DNA of 64,000 nt, taken from contig JAJOHG010000023.1 in assembly GCA_021029095.1 (NCBI GenBank), positions 248,001 to 312,000 on the forward strand. The letters are read 5' to 3'. Below are positions 23,788 to 35,240 of this stretch, piece by piece. Positions within the stretch are counted from its first letter, which is position 1. The number at the start of each line of letters is the position of its first letter. The DNA comes from Phellopilus nigrolimitatus. Taxonomy: Eukaryota > Basidiomycota > Agaricomycetes > Hymenochaetales > Hymenochaetaceae. Under the pieces are notes generated by a model. It made no database searches, was not told the origin of the DNA, and saw only the letters and a program-made list of their open reading frames with translations. Position numbers and translations under genes: made by a program.

Positions 23788-26700
23788 CTATGCAGGAACA
23801 AGAACGGGAGGCTGCTGTATCGAATGTCTCCGTCCAACAGGTGTAGCATTCTCCTTGTCGCTCACAGCACTAGTCGCATCGCTGGCGTTTCCATCCGCGC
23901 TCTTCAGGAGGGCAGATTTCGACGCGACCGAAAGGCGAGAGGCAGAGGACATCACACGCCTATGAGTCGGAGCAGCGGTCGACGCCTCGGCGGCGCGTGC
24001 AGCCGAAGTGCGGGCAATTGCAGGCCTTGCGGAGGCTGTGCTGGGCAACGACGGTCTGGGACGGGCTTTGAGAGGTACGACAGAGCTCTCCGAAACGCGA
24101 CCTTTCTTTATCGTAGGTGGCACCGCGCTAGCATTCGCGCGCGAGCTTTTTCCAAGTGCCGGTCTAACTGTCGAAGGCGTTTCACCGACCTGCTTGCCAG
24201 ACCTGCTTCCGGTGTCTGAGAGTGACGACGGCGGACGAGTTGAGAGCGACGATGATGGACGTGTAGGCACAGGTGTCTTGAAGGCAGCCGAGTCCCTCCT
24301 CGAGCCGACTCGCGCGGGAGCAGCAGGCGTAGCACCAGCCGTTCCGCAGACTCCTATCTTCCTCTTTACCTAAGAACAACAATTCATAAGCATTCTTCGT
24401 TCTTTCAACGGTCTGAGGAAGAGGTGTCACATACCAGCTCTAGCTCTTGTTGCTTCGAATCGAGCGCAATGTTCAGACCTAGCTTGTCTTCGTTATCTTG
24501 CTCGTGCTGGCGCTCCATCTGCACCATCTTTACGTCTTGGTCCGCGCTCTGCTGCTTCAGGACGTGTACCTGCCTCCTCAATTTCTCGATCTCGTCTTGG
24601 AGAGTGTTGACACGCTCCTTCAACGCGCTGGCTTCCATCTGCGCCTCAGTCTGCGCACGGATGGACTCTTCAAGCTGATTCTGGGCATTTGCTTCGCGAG
24701 CATCCACGTCAGAGAACGCACGAACCTGCTCGGACTGGAGCCGGGCGTGCTCCCGACGTATGGAAGACAGCTCGTCACGAAGGGTATCGATCTCTTGTTC
24801 CTTCGCAGCCACTTTGTCATGGTACGCGGAGAGCTCTATCTCGCATTCTTGTACCATGCGCTCTAGACGACTCGCGTTATCTGCAGCAAACTGGCGTTCC
24901 TCCTTGAATGTAGTCGATCGAGCTTCTAAGCTCTCGAGCGTGGCCCGAACTTCTTCAAGACGTGTACGCTCACGCTCGACTTCATCGCGGAGCTGATCAG
25001 AAAATTCGAGACGTAAGTCCGCGATACTAAGCAATCAACTTTATTCCTTACCTGATCACGTTCCTTCTCAACTTCCTCCCTTGACTGCCACACGTCCGCC
25101 AACTCAGCCTCCACCTCCCCCCTGCGGTTCTCGCTCTCCGTCCATTCGACCTCCATATCGCTCGTCCTCGCCTCGAAGCTCGTGATTTCGTTCTTGAGAT
25201 GTTCCCTCTCGCGTTCCATGTCGTCTTTCTCTTTCTGGAGCTCCTCAGTCTTTTCAGTGAGTTTCTCCGTATTCGTCCACTGCGCTTCGACTTCCCGCTT
25301 CAGCACATCCACCTCACTTTCCTTTGCACTCAACTGTTTCCGTAACGCCTCCATCTCCTCGAGCTGCCCGACGAGACGCGCTCGCTCTTCCGCCCACGCA
25401 ACCTCAATGTCATGATGGCGTTCAGCCTCCTGCGCATACTCCTGCTCGCTCTTGACCATCATAAGCCTAACGTCGCCCATGCCTTTGTCTAAGGTCTGGT
25501 CCGCCGCACGCATTATCTCGACTTGCTTCTTCGCCTCCTCAATCGCCCCCTCAAGGTTGCGCTCCACATCTTCCTTCTTTTGCATCTCGACCTTCAGCCA
25601 TTCGTTCTCCTCGCGTACCTCCTGTTCCCTTTTCTCCACATCGCTCTTGTCCTTTTCGAGCTGGTTGATTTGGCGATGTAAATCTCTGAGCGCGTCGCCG
25701 CTCGCCTCATCCATAACGCTCCGCTCGAAGCTATCCTGGCGTGATTGATCGACCTGCTCTTCCAGACCGCGGCACGCACGCTCAAGTTCCTGGACCTTCC
25801 GACGCATGCCTCGCATCACCTTCGTGCGCTTCTCGCTATCCTCCTCGTACGCTTTCAACTTGCGGTTGAGCAAGGACACGATCTCGTCGCGGGTACTCAA
25901 GTCGATCTCGTACTGCGACGTCAGCTCTTGATGATATGCGAGTTGTGTACGTAAAGAAAGGATAAGGTCCTCTTCCTCCTGGCTTCTCAAACCCGAGATC
26001 GAATTGCGTGAGGCCTTGGAAGATGCATGCGACTTCGTAGAGTGATGCGACACCCCCGATACCGACCTTGTCGACTTCGTGCTTGCCTTTGACACCCCAG
26101 AGTCCGAACGAACATGTGCCATCTTGGGAGGGGAGTTAGGGAACCCCGCTGCCGCGTTGTAATAATTGCTCGCATCCGCGCGGAAAGGGTCAGGTTGTTC
26201 GTTAGACGCTGATCCAGGGAAGCGCTGCACCAGCTTCAGAAGGAACATGGATATCGTCCTCAGAAAGCATCGGGGCCGCATTCCTTATGTCCTCCAAGGG
26301 TGGTCGAGAGAAGACACGTTCACTAAGAGCTCGAGCGCGGTTCGAAGCAGATGAAAAATCTAAAGATGCACGAATTCCGGTGCCAGAACCATCTTCCTTG
26401 TTGAACCTCTTGTAGAGTCCGAGAGAAGACGCGGAACGAGGAGGTAGGGAATGCACGTCCGCAGAAAGGGGACGCTGTTTCTCGCCAATGTCCTCCAATG
26501 AATGGAACACCAAGTCACCGGCCTTGCGTCCCAAGGACCTATTACCTGAGTCATTGAAGCTGCTGTCAGGTGTATCGATTGACATCGACGAAGCAGTCGA
26601 ATGAGTCGACGCCCTGTTGTCATTCATCTCCTCGCTCGGCTTCCTAAAGGTAGTCGTGGAGTCGAGCGACTTCCTGATGACTTGGCCAAGCTCATCAATC

Positions 26701-27864
26701 TCAACTGCTCCATCTCGCAGAGCACCCTCTGCGCCTTCGGGAATAGTATGTACCCCATGTTCGTTCGCAGCCGAGAAGTCAAAAAGCCCTGTAAGCTCAG
26801 GAGGTGGGACGGGCACGAGCGGGGAGTGCGTGCTGTGGCGAATCAGGCCTTGTGAGGGGGTCATATATGGCGTAGACGCAGTGTCCATGGACAGCCCGTT
26901 CGGAGAAGCAGACGCCGGCGAGAACATATTCGGTGACGCATTCGCAGAATGGAACTTTGTAGAATCCGGGTTCGGTGATACACTACTTCGTCCTGAATTC
27001 AATCCTGTAACACGTTGCATGAAAGATGAGTCCGGGAGGTCGCTCGAGCTATTGTTGATACTAGTTTCCGGGCTGATGACGCGGAAGGCGTCACGAGAGA
27101 AAAAGCGCACATTTTGGCCAGAGCTTGGCGTGTTTTTGTCACGCAGGATGGAGCGAACGGAACCAGATGTCCGTTGAAGATCAAGGGGCGTCGTGGGATG
27201 TGGCGTTGGCGCAGCGGTAGGAGATAATGGACGCTGAACATCCGACGGTTCTCGACTGAAAGCATCGTCTGATTCTGATCTATAGTTAAGCATTTCACCT
27301 ACATGAGACGGAAGTCAACATACTGTTCATAGCCGCCTGCATTTGCATTGCGGATGGTTTGCGGTCCTTAAATATCGATCGTACAGAGCTAAAGACAGGC
27401 TGATGCAATTCTGTTGAGGTCGGGGAGGTTAACGACATATTCGACCCTAGCGTAAGTCTCAGCATTTTAAGGACATAACGGCGGTCTCTTAAACTCACCG
27501 TTCATATTCGTGTTGATGTGCAAACTCGATCTGACTCTCTTCGCCAGACTGAGGGTCGAGCCATTCTCCTTGTCCAGGTATATTCTCGACGCGCGTTTGA
27601 AAATCCCCGCTTGCCACCTTGCTTGGACGGCGAGCTGGGTGGACTGAGCATGGCTTCGGACTCGGGCTGCTCGTCGTTCCAGTGGAAATTCGAAAGATTG
27701 GGATGCTGCTCGCGTACCTGTTCGAGTACCGACGGTTGCGGCGGCGCGGCCTCTTGCGGCGCAGTCTCTTGAGGTAAGGGCCGAACGTCACCGTCGGCGC
27801 GTTTAAGAGCGTTGCTGATCTTCGACCACATAATGGGCTTCTCGGTCGTCGCACTCACGTTCAC
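23788..27864 (-). CDS. Large coiled-coil protein, possibly cytoskeletal or spindle-pole
   Basis: Roughly 1,250 residues. It starts MNVSATTEKPIMWSKISNAL (an in-frame ATG at 27831 gives MWSKISNAL). The first half is disordered, serine/proline-rich, and includes two related motifs: SVRSIFKDRKPS and SVRSILRDKNTP, the latter leading into GQNVRFFSRDAFRVISPE. From about 25950 to 24440 there is an almost unbroken coiled coil rich in E, K, Q and R (for example LRTQLAYHQELTSQYEIDLS and LEEVRATLESLEARSTTF). A basic serine/proline tail ends QQPPVLVPA. The layout of conserved N-terminal motifs, a long coiled coil and a basic tail suits a cytoskeletal, polarity or spindle-pole scaffold, but I cannot assign a family. 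Introns lie near 27300, 27480, 26250, 25040 and 24400. Confidence 0.83.
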
Positions 27865-28336
27865 AGTGCAGCACAGTGGAGCTGGGGCGTGAGTGAAGCT
27901 GTCGTATCGTACAGCACGCGTCGTCGTCGTGTGTGGTCTTCTGTCGCCAACGCTGACGACGTCCGCAGGTAGGTGCGTGGCAAATGTCGTGGATGTGAAA
28001 GAAGACGACGACGACGACTCGGAAGTTCAACATACAAATAAGAGTCACATTGTAAACAACGCGTGACAGTCGCGTCGGCTTCTCTGCACGTGTTAACTGC
28101 CGAAATTTCAGGTTCAGAATTCAAAGTTGCAAAGAAAGAACGGGGAAATAGCTTCTAATATATTTCACTGATACAGGCTACAAAATTCATAATATTGTAC
28201 TCATATAAAAAGGTAAGCAACATCCAGAGTCTCGCTTTTCATGTATGTATATACCCATTCGTCAAGGATAGAAGAAGGGTCCTATTCTGAGCCACAGCCT
28301 TCCCTCAAACACATAGTATCCACTAGGACTTGGACG
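27865..28336. other. Intergenic
   Basis: Promoter of the coiled-coil gene and 3' flank of the cytidylyltransferase gene, both on the minus strand. A GTC/GAC-rich short run lies near 28000. No gene supported. Confidence 0.4.
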
Positions 28337-29927
28337 TTACCCCATCCTCGCTCTAGATGGTGGACGTGTACCGGCAGGGCTATCATCAAAATCGGATCCC
28401 TCAGCTTTCAATTCCGAGTGCCCGATCTTCACAAGCTTCGAGTCGAATTCGCGCTTCCGATATCCAGAGACGATGCGCTCCAGCAGCTCGGACGTCGAAA
28501 CACCGGGCGTGCGACGAGTAGGGAGGAACTTGCCTGTAATGAGCTAGTCAGTCTCCACGAGACGGATGAAGTGGAAGTCTAGATGCATACCTTGTGACTT
28601 TGCGAACGCGTATACGTCATCGTGTCCCGAGGAGGCGTATGGGTCTTCGTCGTGTGCGACATAGTCGATCTCCCATTTGTCGAGGAAGTCCGTATCGATG
28701 ACCCAGGGTGCTTCTTGCACGACCTCGTCTACCCAGCGGCAGTGCCGAACAGCTTCGCATCTTGAGAATCAAACTTTGTTATACATATGTAAATATATGA
28801 AGAAGGAGTTCATACCGTTCTGCATGAGTCATGACTGTCCGAGCTTTGTGGTTCCTTACAAGCTCGTCAGAGTTTACACCCACAAGCAAGTAGACGGAGG
28901 GAAATGCGTGTTTTGCCTGACGCAGTTGTAAAGCGTGACTTGAAGTCCGAACATGAATTAGGTGCAGTTGGTTTCCGCTTCCTCGACAAACTCACCCGAA
29001 ATGGAATAAATCATAAACACCTTCAGAGTGTCAGTAAACTGTTTGAACGATCTGTGAGTATACTGCTCACCATCAGCGTAAATGCGGACAGGCCTCCCTA
29101 CTGGCGGCTGATTGATTTTATATGCCCTCTTTGTCCCATTCTCGGTTGGCCCACCGTCGATCGCTACTCTCACAAACTCCTGAATGTCTTCCACAGTCAA
29201 TTTCGCGGGGTCGAACGCTGCTACCTGCCACAGGCACTGGCGCAGGTTCCCCCAACTCAGTCAAGGGGATGGCCGCTACATTCACGGGCTGCGACAGCCC
29301 TGTCCGCGATGCTGCCGACACAACGACAGACGGGGTGCTCGCCTCGCCACGCAATTCGGTGGGCATGGCATCTGCATCGGCCTCGGCGAATGTCGTCGAC
29401 GTCGGTGATGTGAGCGTCGATGTCGAGGATCCGGACAATCGGGACGAGCCTGGATGGGCATGTGTGTAATGTACCGTGCGCGTTGACGTGCTCGTTTCGA
29501 CATCCCCGTCATACGTGGGCGAGTCAACGCCATCGTCTGATATGACGTCTGAAAGGAAATTGTGCCGCACTCGCGACGATCCCGAACGTCCACCACCTGT
29601 GCTCCCCGTAGAGGCGTTCATAGCAGACGTCCGTGCCTGGGCAAGGGGCGAAGTGGGTATATGCTGGTTGCGAGACGCAGATAGCGATATAGTTGATGCC
29701 CCGTCGTCCGTCAGCGGGTCGTTATCCTCCTCCGACCTGTAGGCGCCCGTTAAAAAAAAAACGCGTCAGAGCAGGTCTGTCGGAGAAACAATGGAGTACA
29801 GGAGTACATACGCATCATAGGCCGGAGAATCGATAGACGACGAGTGCTTTCCTGTGCCAATTGAGCGCTTTGTATGCAGCATTTTCTTGTGATGATAGAT
29901 CGGGTCTGCGTAGGTACTTGTATCCAT
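28337..29927 (-). CDS. PCT1: Choline-phosphate cytidylyltransferase
   Basis: Catalyses CTP + phosphocholine to CDP-choline, the rate-limiting step of the Kennedy pathway, at nuclear/ER membranes. The start MDTSTYADPIYHHKK leads into a serine/threonine-rich N-terminal region. The catalytic domain begins [20 protein letters not shown] (read over two introns) with the HxGH nucleotide-binding motif HFGH. It continues VYLLVGVNSDELVRNHKART, MTHAERCEAVRHCRWVDEVV, WEIDYVAHDEDPYASSGHDD and the second signature RRTPGVSTSELLERIV. After KLVKIGHSEL an acidic end follows, finishing RPPSRARMG. The long amphipathic membrane helix of animal enzymes is not obvious, as in other fungal forms. The gene symbol follows budding yeast. 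Confidence 0.94.
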
Positions 29928-30468
29928 CGCTTGCACTTATCCGATCGACAAAGTTGGTAGTGGCACAGTTTCTGTGCAATTGGCCGCTGTAAGCTAGTCG
30001 TATACACGTGTCTGATCGCTGTGACCTCACTGGGGAGACAATGAATAGTGAATTGGCAGGGTCGATAAAAAAAACAGAGTATTCCGTTGGAAGTGGTGCA
30101 CTAAGTAGGCGGGTGGAAGGACTGTTCGACATAATCACCGACGCCTCCTTATTAGGCCTTTCGTTTTTCTCCGAAATTTCAGTATTCCTCTAAAATCATG
30201 AACATATCATTATGACTTGTCACAAAAGCAGAATAAATTCTACAGAAGTTGCTACGTCCTACGTCGTCAGTGCATAATCATTGAGTTTGCTAAATATTTC
30301 TACTATACGATACACCTTATTGATACTTAGATGAGTGTTGAGTTCTATACATAAAGGCTGTGGAGGTATGAAGGTGGGGAAGTAAAAATCCTGTGCGTGT
30401 TGCATGAAGAAACCAAGACAAGAAAGAGAAAAGAAGGCCCCTGAAGCACCTCTTAACTGCAACATAAA
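29928..30468. other. Intergenic
   Basis: Between two minus-strand genes: promoter of the cytidylyltransferase and 3' flank of TFIIE beta. No supported gene. Confidence 0.4.
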
Positions 30469-31633
30469 TTACCTCGAGGCACTCGGCGCGTAATCCTTGG
30501 AAAGATCTACCTCGCCCTTGAGATGGACGTTGGTGATACGGACAGGGCGGTGGCGTGGTGCGGACTTCTTGCCCTTCTTCTTTGTAGGTCCCCTCGGGAT
30601 GATAGTCTCCGCCTCTGTGGCCTTGAGACCCTCTACAATGCATAGCTGAGGAAGAGTGAGAAGTAATAGAATTAAATTCATCGTACCCGATGAAAGTGCC
30701 CTGAGAAGATCGGCATCTGTAGGTACCTTCAGACTGTGCCACAAATCCTTGAATTCTGTGTGCGTAGTTGACTCGCACTCTTCAGATTGATCACAATCAA
30801 TACGTGGTCACTCACCCTGCTCCACCGCCATACCGCCGGTGTCTTCAACGGGTTTAATCTCATTCCAAAACACCATCCGCATCTGCTGGTCCTTCGTCGT
30901 CCGCGTCACGAGTACCTCTCCTTCCTGCTCGAGCTCTTCGATCGCCTGGGGTGCATCCTTCCACGATTCCTTCAGTGTCCGCACAGAAAGCCCTCCGCCT
31001 CGCCGTGTATGGCGCTGAATTTCCGTAAGAAGCGCTGCCTTGTTTCGGAACGTAAAGTCGTGCTACAAAGACTGGTAAGAAGAAATTCACAGATTATGAA
31101 AACATACAGACGTACGCGATACGAATAGAGATCTGTCTTCGAGTCATGCACAACACGGTCGTGCGACCGGAAGCGTTCAAAGAGCACTTGGTTAGAGTCG
31201 AGTGGCGTGTTCGTAACGATGGCGAGGTCCTGCAACCGCATGGGATTGCCATTGTGCTAACACAAGAAATAAATATTTTGCGCGGAAAGTAACTGAAGAG
31301 TAATTTCACTTTCAGATGGTCGACAGCATACACGATTTGTGTGTTGATGTCCGAGCCCGTGCCGGTGTCCGCTGGCTGCGAATAGACGATGTCTAGCGGA
31401 ACACAATCTCAGTACACAAAACCAATGATTGAATCAATCTATTGACTTTGTTTTGGTCTTTTCTTCTGTTTCGTGGGATCTGCTGGCGTCGACGACGATG
31501 ACGCCGCCGGCGCCGGCGCCGTCGTTGGTAACTCTGACTTGTTCTTCAGAGACGGGTTCGAGTGCCATGACGTAAAGTCTTGTCGTTGTAGAGATGACTT
31601 AAAAGCTGCCGCATCACGAGCAAGAGCGGACAT
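30469..31633 (-). CDS. TFA2: Transcription initiation factor IIE beta subunit
   Basis: Part of the RNA polymerase II pre-initiation complex, helping TFIIH recruitment and promoter opening. The chosen start gives MSALARDAAAFKSSLQRQDF; an ATG at 31762 in the same frame would add 43 residues. After an alanine/serine/proline linker and a lysine-rich stretch come winged-helix pieces: NTQIVYAVDHLK, NGNPMRLQDLAIVTNTPLDS, FERFRSHDRVVHDSKTDLYS, FRNKAALLTEIQRHTRRGG and WKDAPQAIEELEQEGEVLVT. The second half has FKDLWHSLKVPTDADLLRAL, GLKATE and a basic KKKGKKSAPRHRPVRITN segment, ending KDYAPSASR. Order and composition fit fungal TFIIE beta. It is head-to-head with PAN3. Confidence 0.88.
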
Positions 31634-31885
31634 TCTGTGCCGTAGTTGCGATCGTTGTCGAAAACAGAGTTTCTTCTCGTCGTCGTCGTCGTCAACAGCA
31701 CAGACGATGGTAGTGGCTGCGCCCGCGGCCGCGCCTTCTATGTAAATTGCCGGATTTGTCAATCGCCTCGCGGTTAGCTAACCCGTGCAGCCCAGCAGCG
31801 TTTATGTACTCTTGTGGGCGCTGTCTCCCTCCTTCCACCACGACCTTTGCGTGTGCTCGGAATTGGAGCAGACCAGAAGGAGGCG
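31634..31885. promoter_or_regulatory. Divergent promoter shared by TFIIE beta and PAN3
   Basis: About 250 bases separate the two chosen start codons, which point away from each other. No clear TATA box is seen. A bidirectional promoter is inferred from layout only. Confidence 0.5.
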
Positions 31886-34695
31886 ATGGCCTCGTACTTC
31901 GCAGCGCCGCAGACGCGCAATGCCGCCGTCAGAATAGTGGCGCCCTCGACCCCCGACGTGGTTCAGGAAGCTCAGTCGGGTGTACAGAAATCTGCCCTGT
32001 CACCCAAGAAAGGTATATCTGCGGCTTTCTCACTACTTGGTTATCGTGGCATCTGATATGTTGGGTGCTTTTACAGACTCTACGCAGAGACAATGTAGGA
32101 ATATAATGATTCACGGGTGTGTCGGTGTATGCTGTAGGACATACATGACACGAATCTGATTGCATTTGAAGGTTTTGCAAATACGAAGGGAAGGGCTGCG
32201 TCTATCATCACCCGCCAGTTCGTGCATCCACTTCATGATCTGCTTCGCATTTGTGTTAACAAGTAGAAATGCATATAGAGAGACGAGCCTGTCCAAATCG
32301 CGTCAGTCCGCCTCCTCACGATGCTGCATGCCTTCACTGACACACTTTCAGCATTCCTACAGACTCGCAGGACGAGTCAAATGAGATTAACGCAGCAGCA
32401 CTTCCTGCCCAGGCTGTCAATGCTCCAGTGTTCGTGCCGCGCTCGATAGCCTCGCCACAGAGAGCAGAAAGGACTGCTGTGACATCGTCCGTGCTTTTTT
32501 ACATCCCTTTATCTTTTCAAACTGACGCATACATGTGAGCTAGCCCAGCCCCGCTCTCTGGAGGGAGTGATGCGTATGACTTATATGAACGTTCTGATAC
32601 GAGTCCGGACAGCGCCGGCCGGGGCTCGTTGGACGGTCTGACAAACCAAATGGATCTTGTATGTGTCCTAATTTAAAGCCTATAAGTTTGTCCTTATCAC
32701 ACAATCTCGTAGTTAAACTACGCGGACTACGGGGATCAAGTGGAAGACCAAATGCTCATGCAGAGTGACTACAATGGTGTGTCCGCTTTGGATGCGTTTT
32801 ACCAGCCGCAACACTCATTTGTTCAACAACCGGCAAGTCCCCTATATTCTTTTCTTATTATTATTATTAAATTTTAAACATCTTCCTTTAGTTAAATTAT
32901 CATTTGTATACACTTCCTGTTCCTAGTAACGAAGGCCGAAAGTTCTTCATACCGGATAACCTCCGCGAAGAATTACTCAAGCGCGCCGAAAGAAATCACG
33001 TTGGGCCTGCTCCAGGCCTACCTTTACCAGAGGAAGTACAAGGTTACCATTCTTTAGTACCTCTGGAAATGGCCTCTCCGGAAAAGAAAAAGGTTGGGAA
33101 CTGGAGTACTATGGTGTACAAGGCAACAAAGATCTCGGACGGGCGAACATACGCTCTGCGGAGGATTGAGAGTTCGTCCAGACTGGCTTACTTGAGCAGG
33201 AGAGAAGTTTAATTACGTTACAGACTTCCGCTTGATGAACGAGCAGGCGTTTAGCGTCCTTGAAAAGTGGACAAAGATCCGGCATCCTGGTATCGTTTCT
33301 GTGCGCGAGGCGTTCACCTGTCGGGCGTTCGGCGACAACTGTTCGTCGCACTCATTCTGCATTCGCGCCGGCCGCTGAGGCTAACTCGTCGCCGCAGCGC
33401 TTGTCGTCGTATACGACTATCATCCAAATGCGCAGAGCCTCGCCGAGGCGCATTTTAGGTCGCACAAGGGTCCATACCAAGCTGGGCGAGCGGTGCACCC
33501 GGAGCGAATAACTGAACAGACGCTGTGGAGCTACATTTTTCAGATTGCGAGCGCGATCAAGGTGGTTCACGATGCAGGCTTGGCCGTACGCATGGTCGAT
33601 GCATCGAAAATATTGTTGGTTGGGCAGAATAGGTGCGCAAAAGGCTTTTTGATTCGAAATGTATTGTGACTGTTTTACTTTTTCCCGAAGGGTGAAGATC
33701 AGCTCTTGTGCCATATTTGATATCTTACTGTACGAAACTCGCCAAGACCAGTTTCTAATGCAGGTGAAGTCATCGTACTACTTGCTGAAAGCCAATTGCT
33801 GATTTTGTTTCGATCAGCAGGAAGATATGATCCTATTTGCAAAACTCATTATGTCCTTGGCTTGTAACAATCCTTCTGCTGTCAGCAATGTGCATAAATC
33901 TCTCGATCATGTCCACCGATTTTATCCCGGCAATATCAAGGATGTCATTCATTACTTGATGAAAGCGCCAGGTCCGATGAAGGTAAGCGTGGAGTTCGCA
34001 TATTTGATGTACTGTATTAACTGTCGAGTAGAACATACAGGGTCTTTTCGACGCTTTTGGAGGTAGATTGGTCACAGAACTAGACATGGCGCACGCGTAA
34101 GGTACCTCGGTTCTGTGTGCTGGCATGATGTGCTGACGAATTACAAAACTAGAACAATCGATCATCTTGAAGGCGAGTTGATGGGTGAGCTCGAAAATTC
34201 GCGTCTTGTTCGCCTGCTTTGCAAATTTGGATTCATAAATGAGCGGCCTGAGTACGACGTTTCCTTTTATTTTATTTTCGATGCTTCGCTTAATAGTAAC
34301 CAGGTTCGACCGAGACCCCCGATGGTCTGAGACGGGCGACCGGTACATCATTAAGCTGTTCCGCGATTATGTCTTCCATTCTGTGGATGAGAATGGCAAT
34401 CCGGTAGTGAACCTCGGACACGTCCTGACGAACTTAAACAAGGTCTCCTCCGGGTTTCAATGCGTGTTTATTTTTATACTTGCTAACTCACGTGTGCTCT
34501 TAGCTCGATGCGGCGTCCGACGAACGTTTCATGCTAGTCTCGCGGGACGAGCAGAGCTGCCTTGTTGTCACCTACCGGGAGGTCAGAAACTGTATAGAGG
34601 CTGCTTTCGGGTACGTCTTTGGAGCCTTTACGGACCAGAGGCCATGGGATTGATCTAATTATATTCTCAGTGATTTGGCCAGGGGGAATCGTTGA
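31886..34695 (+). CDS. PAN3: PAN2-PAN3 deadenylase regulatory subunit
   Basis: Recruits the PAN2 nuclease to poly(A)-binding protein and mRNA tails. It starts MASYFAAPQTRNAAVRIVAP. Splicing a 58-base intron reveals the N-terminal CCCH zinc finger CRNIMIHGFCKYEGKGCVYH with all ligands. A disordered linker follows, with an ADYGDQVEDQMLMQSDYNG segment. The pseudokinase domain runs from NWSTMVYKATKISDGRTYAL through RRIENFRLMNEQAFSVLEKW and RHPGIVSVREAFT to HDAGLAVRMVDASKILLVG. The helical PAN2-binding C-terminal domain has TIDHLEGELMGELENSRLVR, FGFINERPEF, SETGDRYIIKLFRDYVFHS and DERFMLVSRDEQSCLVVTYR. It ends AAFGDLARGNR with TGA at 34693-34695. More than a dozen short introns. Confidence 0.95.
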
Positions 34696-35240
34696 AAAAA
34701 ATAAGCAAGAAATGAATACAAAAGAAAGAAAAAGATGTGAAAAATTAAAATAAATACGGCCTTTTTCTCTTCCAGTGTCTGCGTGAAATGCACGCATCTA
34801 AGTCGGTTTGTCTGCTGGCCGCTGCCAGGCGCGAGGCGCCTGTGTTGGGTATTTTCAGATGATGGAGAGACAATTAACTTGACCAACATCATCAAAAGAT
34901 CCCACATGATTCATTTCACCCATCTTCTTGTCCGCTGCATATTTACACCTGCCTAAGACACATGCTTACCTGACCTTTCATCTCTATCTTGTAAGCTGTC
35001 TACCTCGAATTCACTGTTAAAGTGTGTCTGGATTCTGCTTCCGACTACAAGTGATCAGTGGCTTGCCGATCTCCAGCAATTCCCACGGACTCTATAACTA
35101 GGACCCGTAACTTAGCCGTGTAACCTCGCATCGTGCTGTCGACGACGCCCGCTCTCGCTTTTGCAAACACCGACAACGACGCAGACGAGCAACGAGCGCA
35201 AAGAACCAGGCAGTCGCCGCTGAACGTCCTCGACACTCTG
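34696..35240. other. Intergenic
   Basis: 3' flank of PAN3 and promoter of the nucleotidyltransferase. A stop (TAA 35121-35123) lies in the frame of the next gene, so its unspliced frame cannot extend further upstream. Confidence 0.4.
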
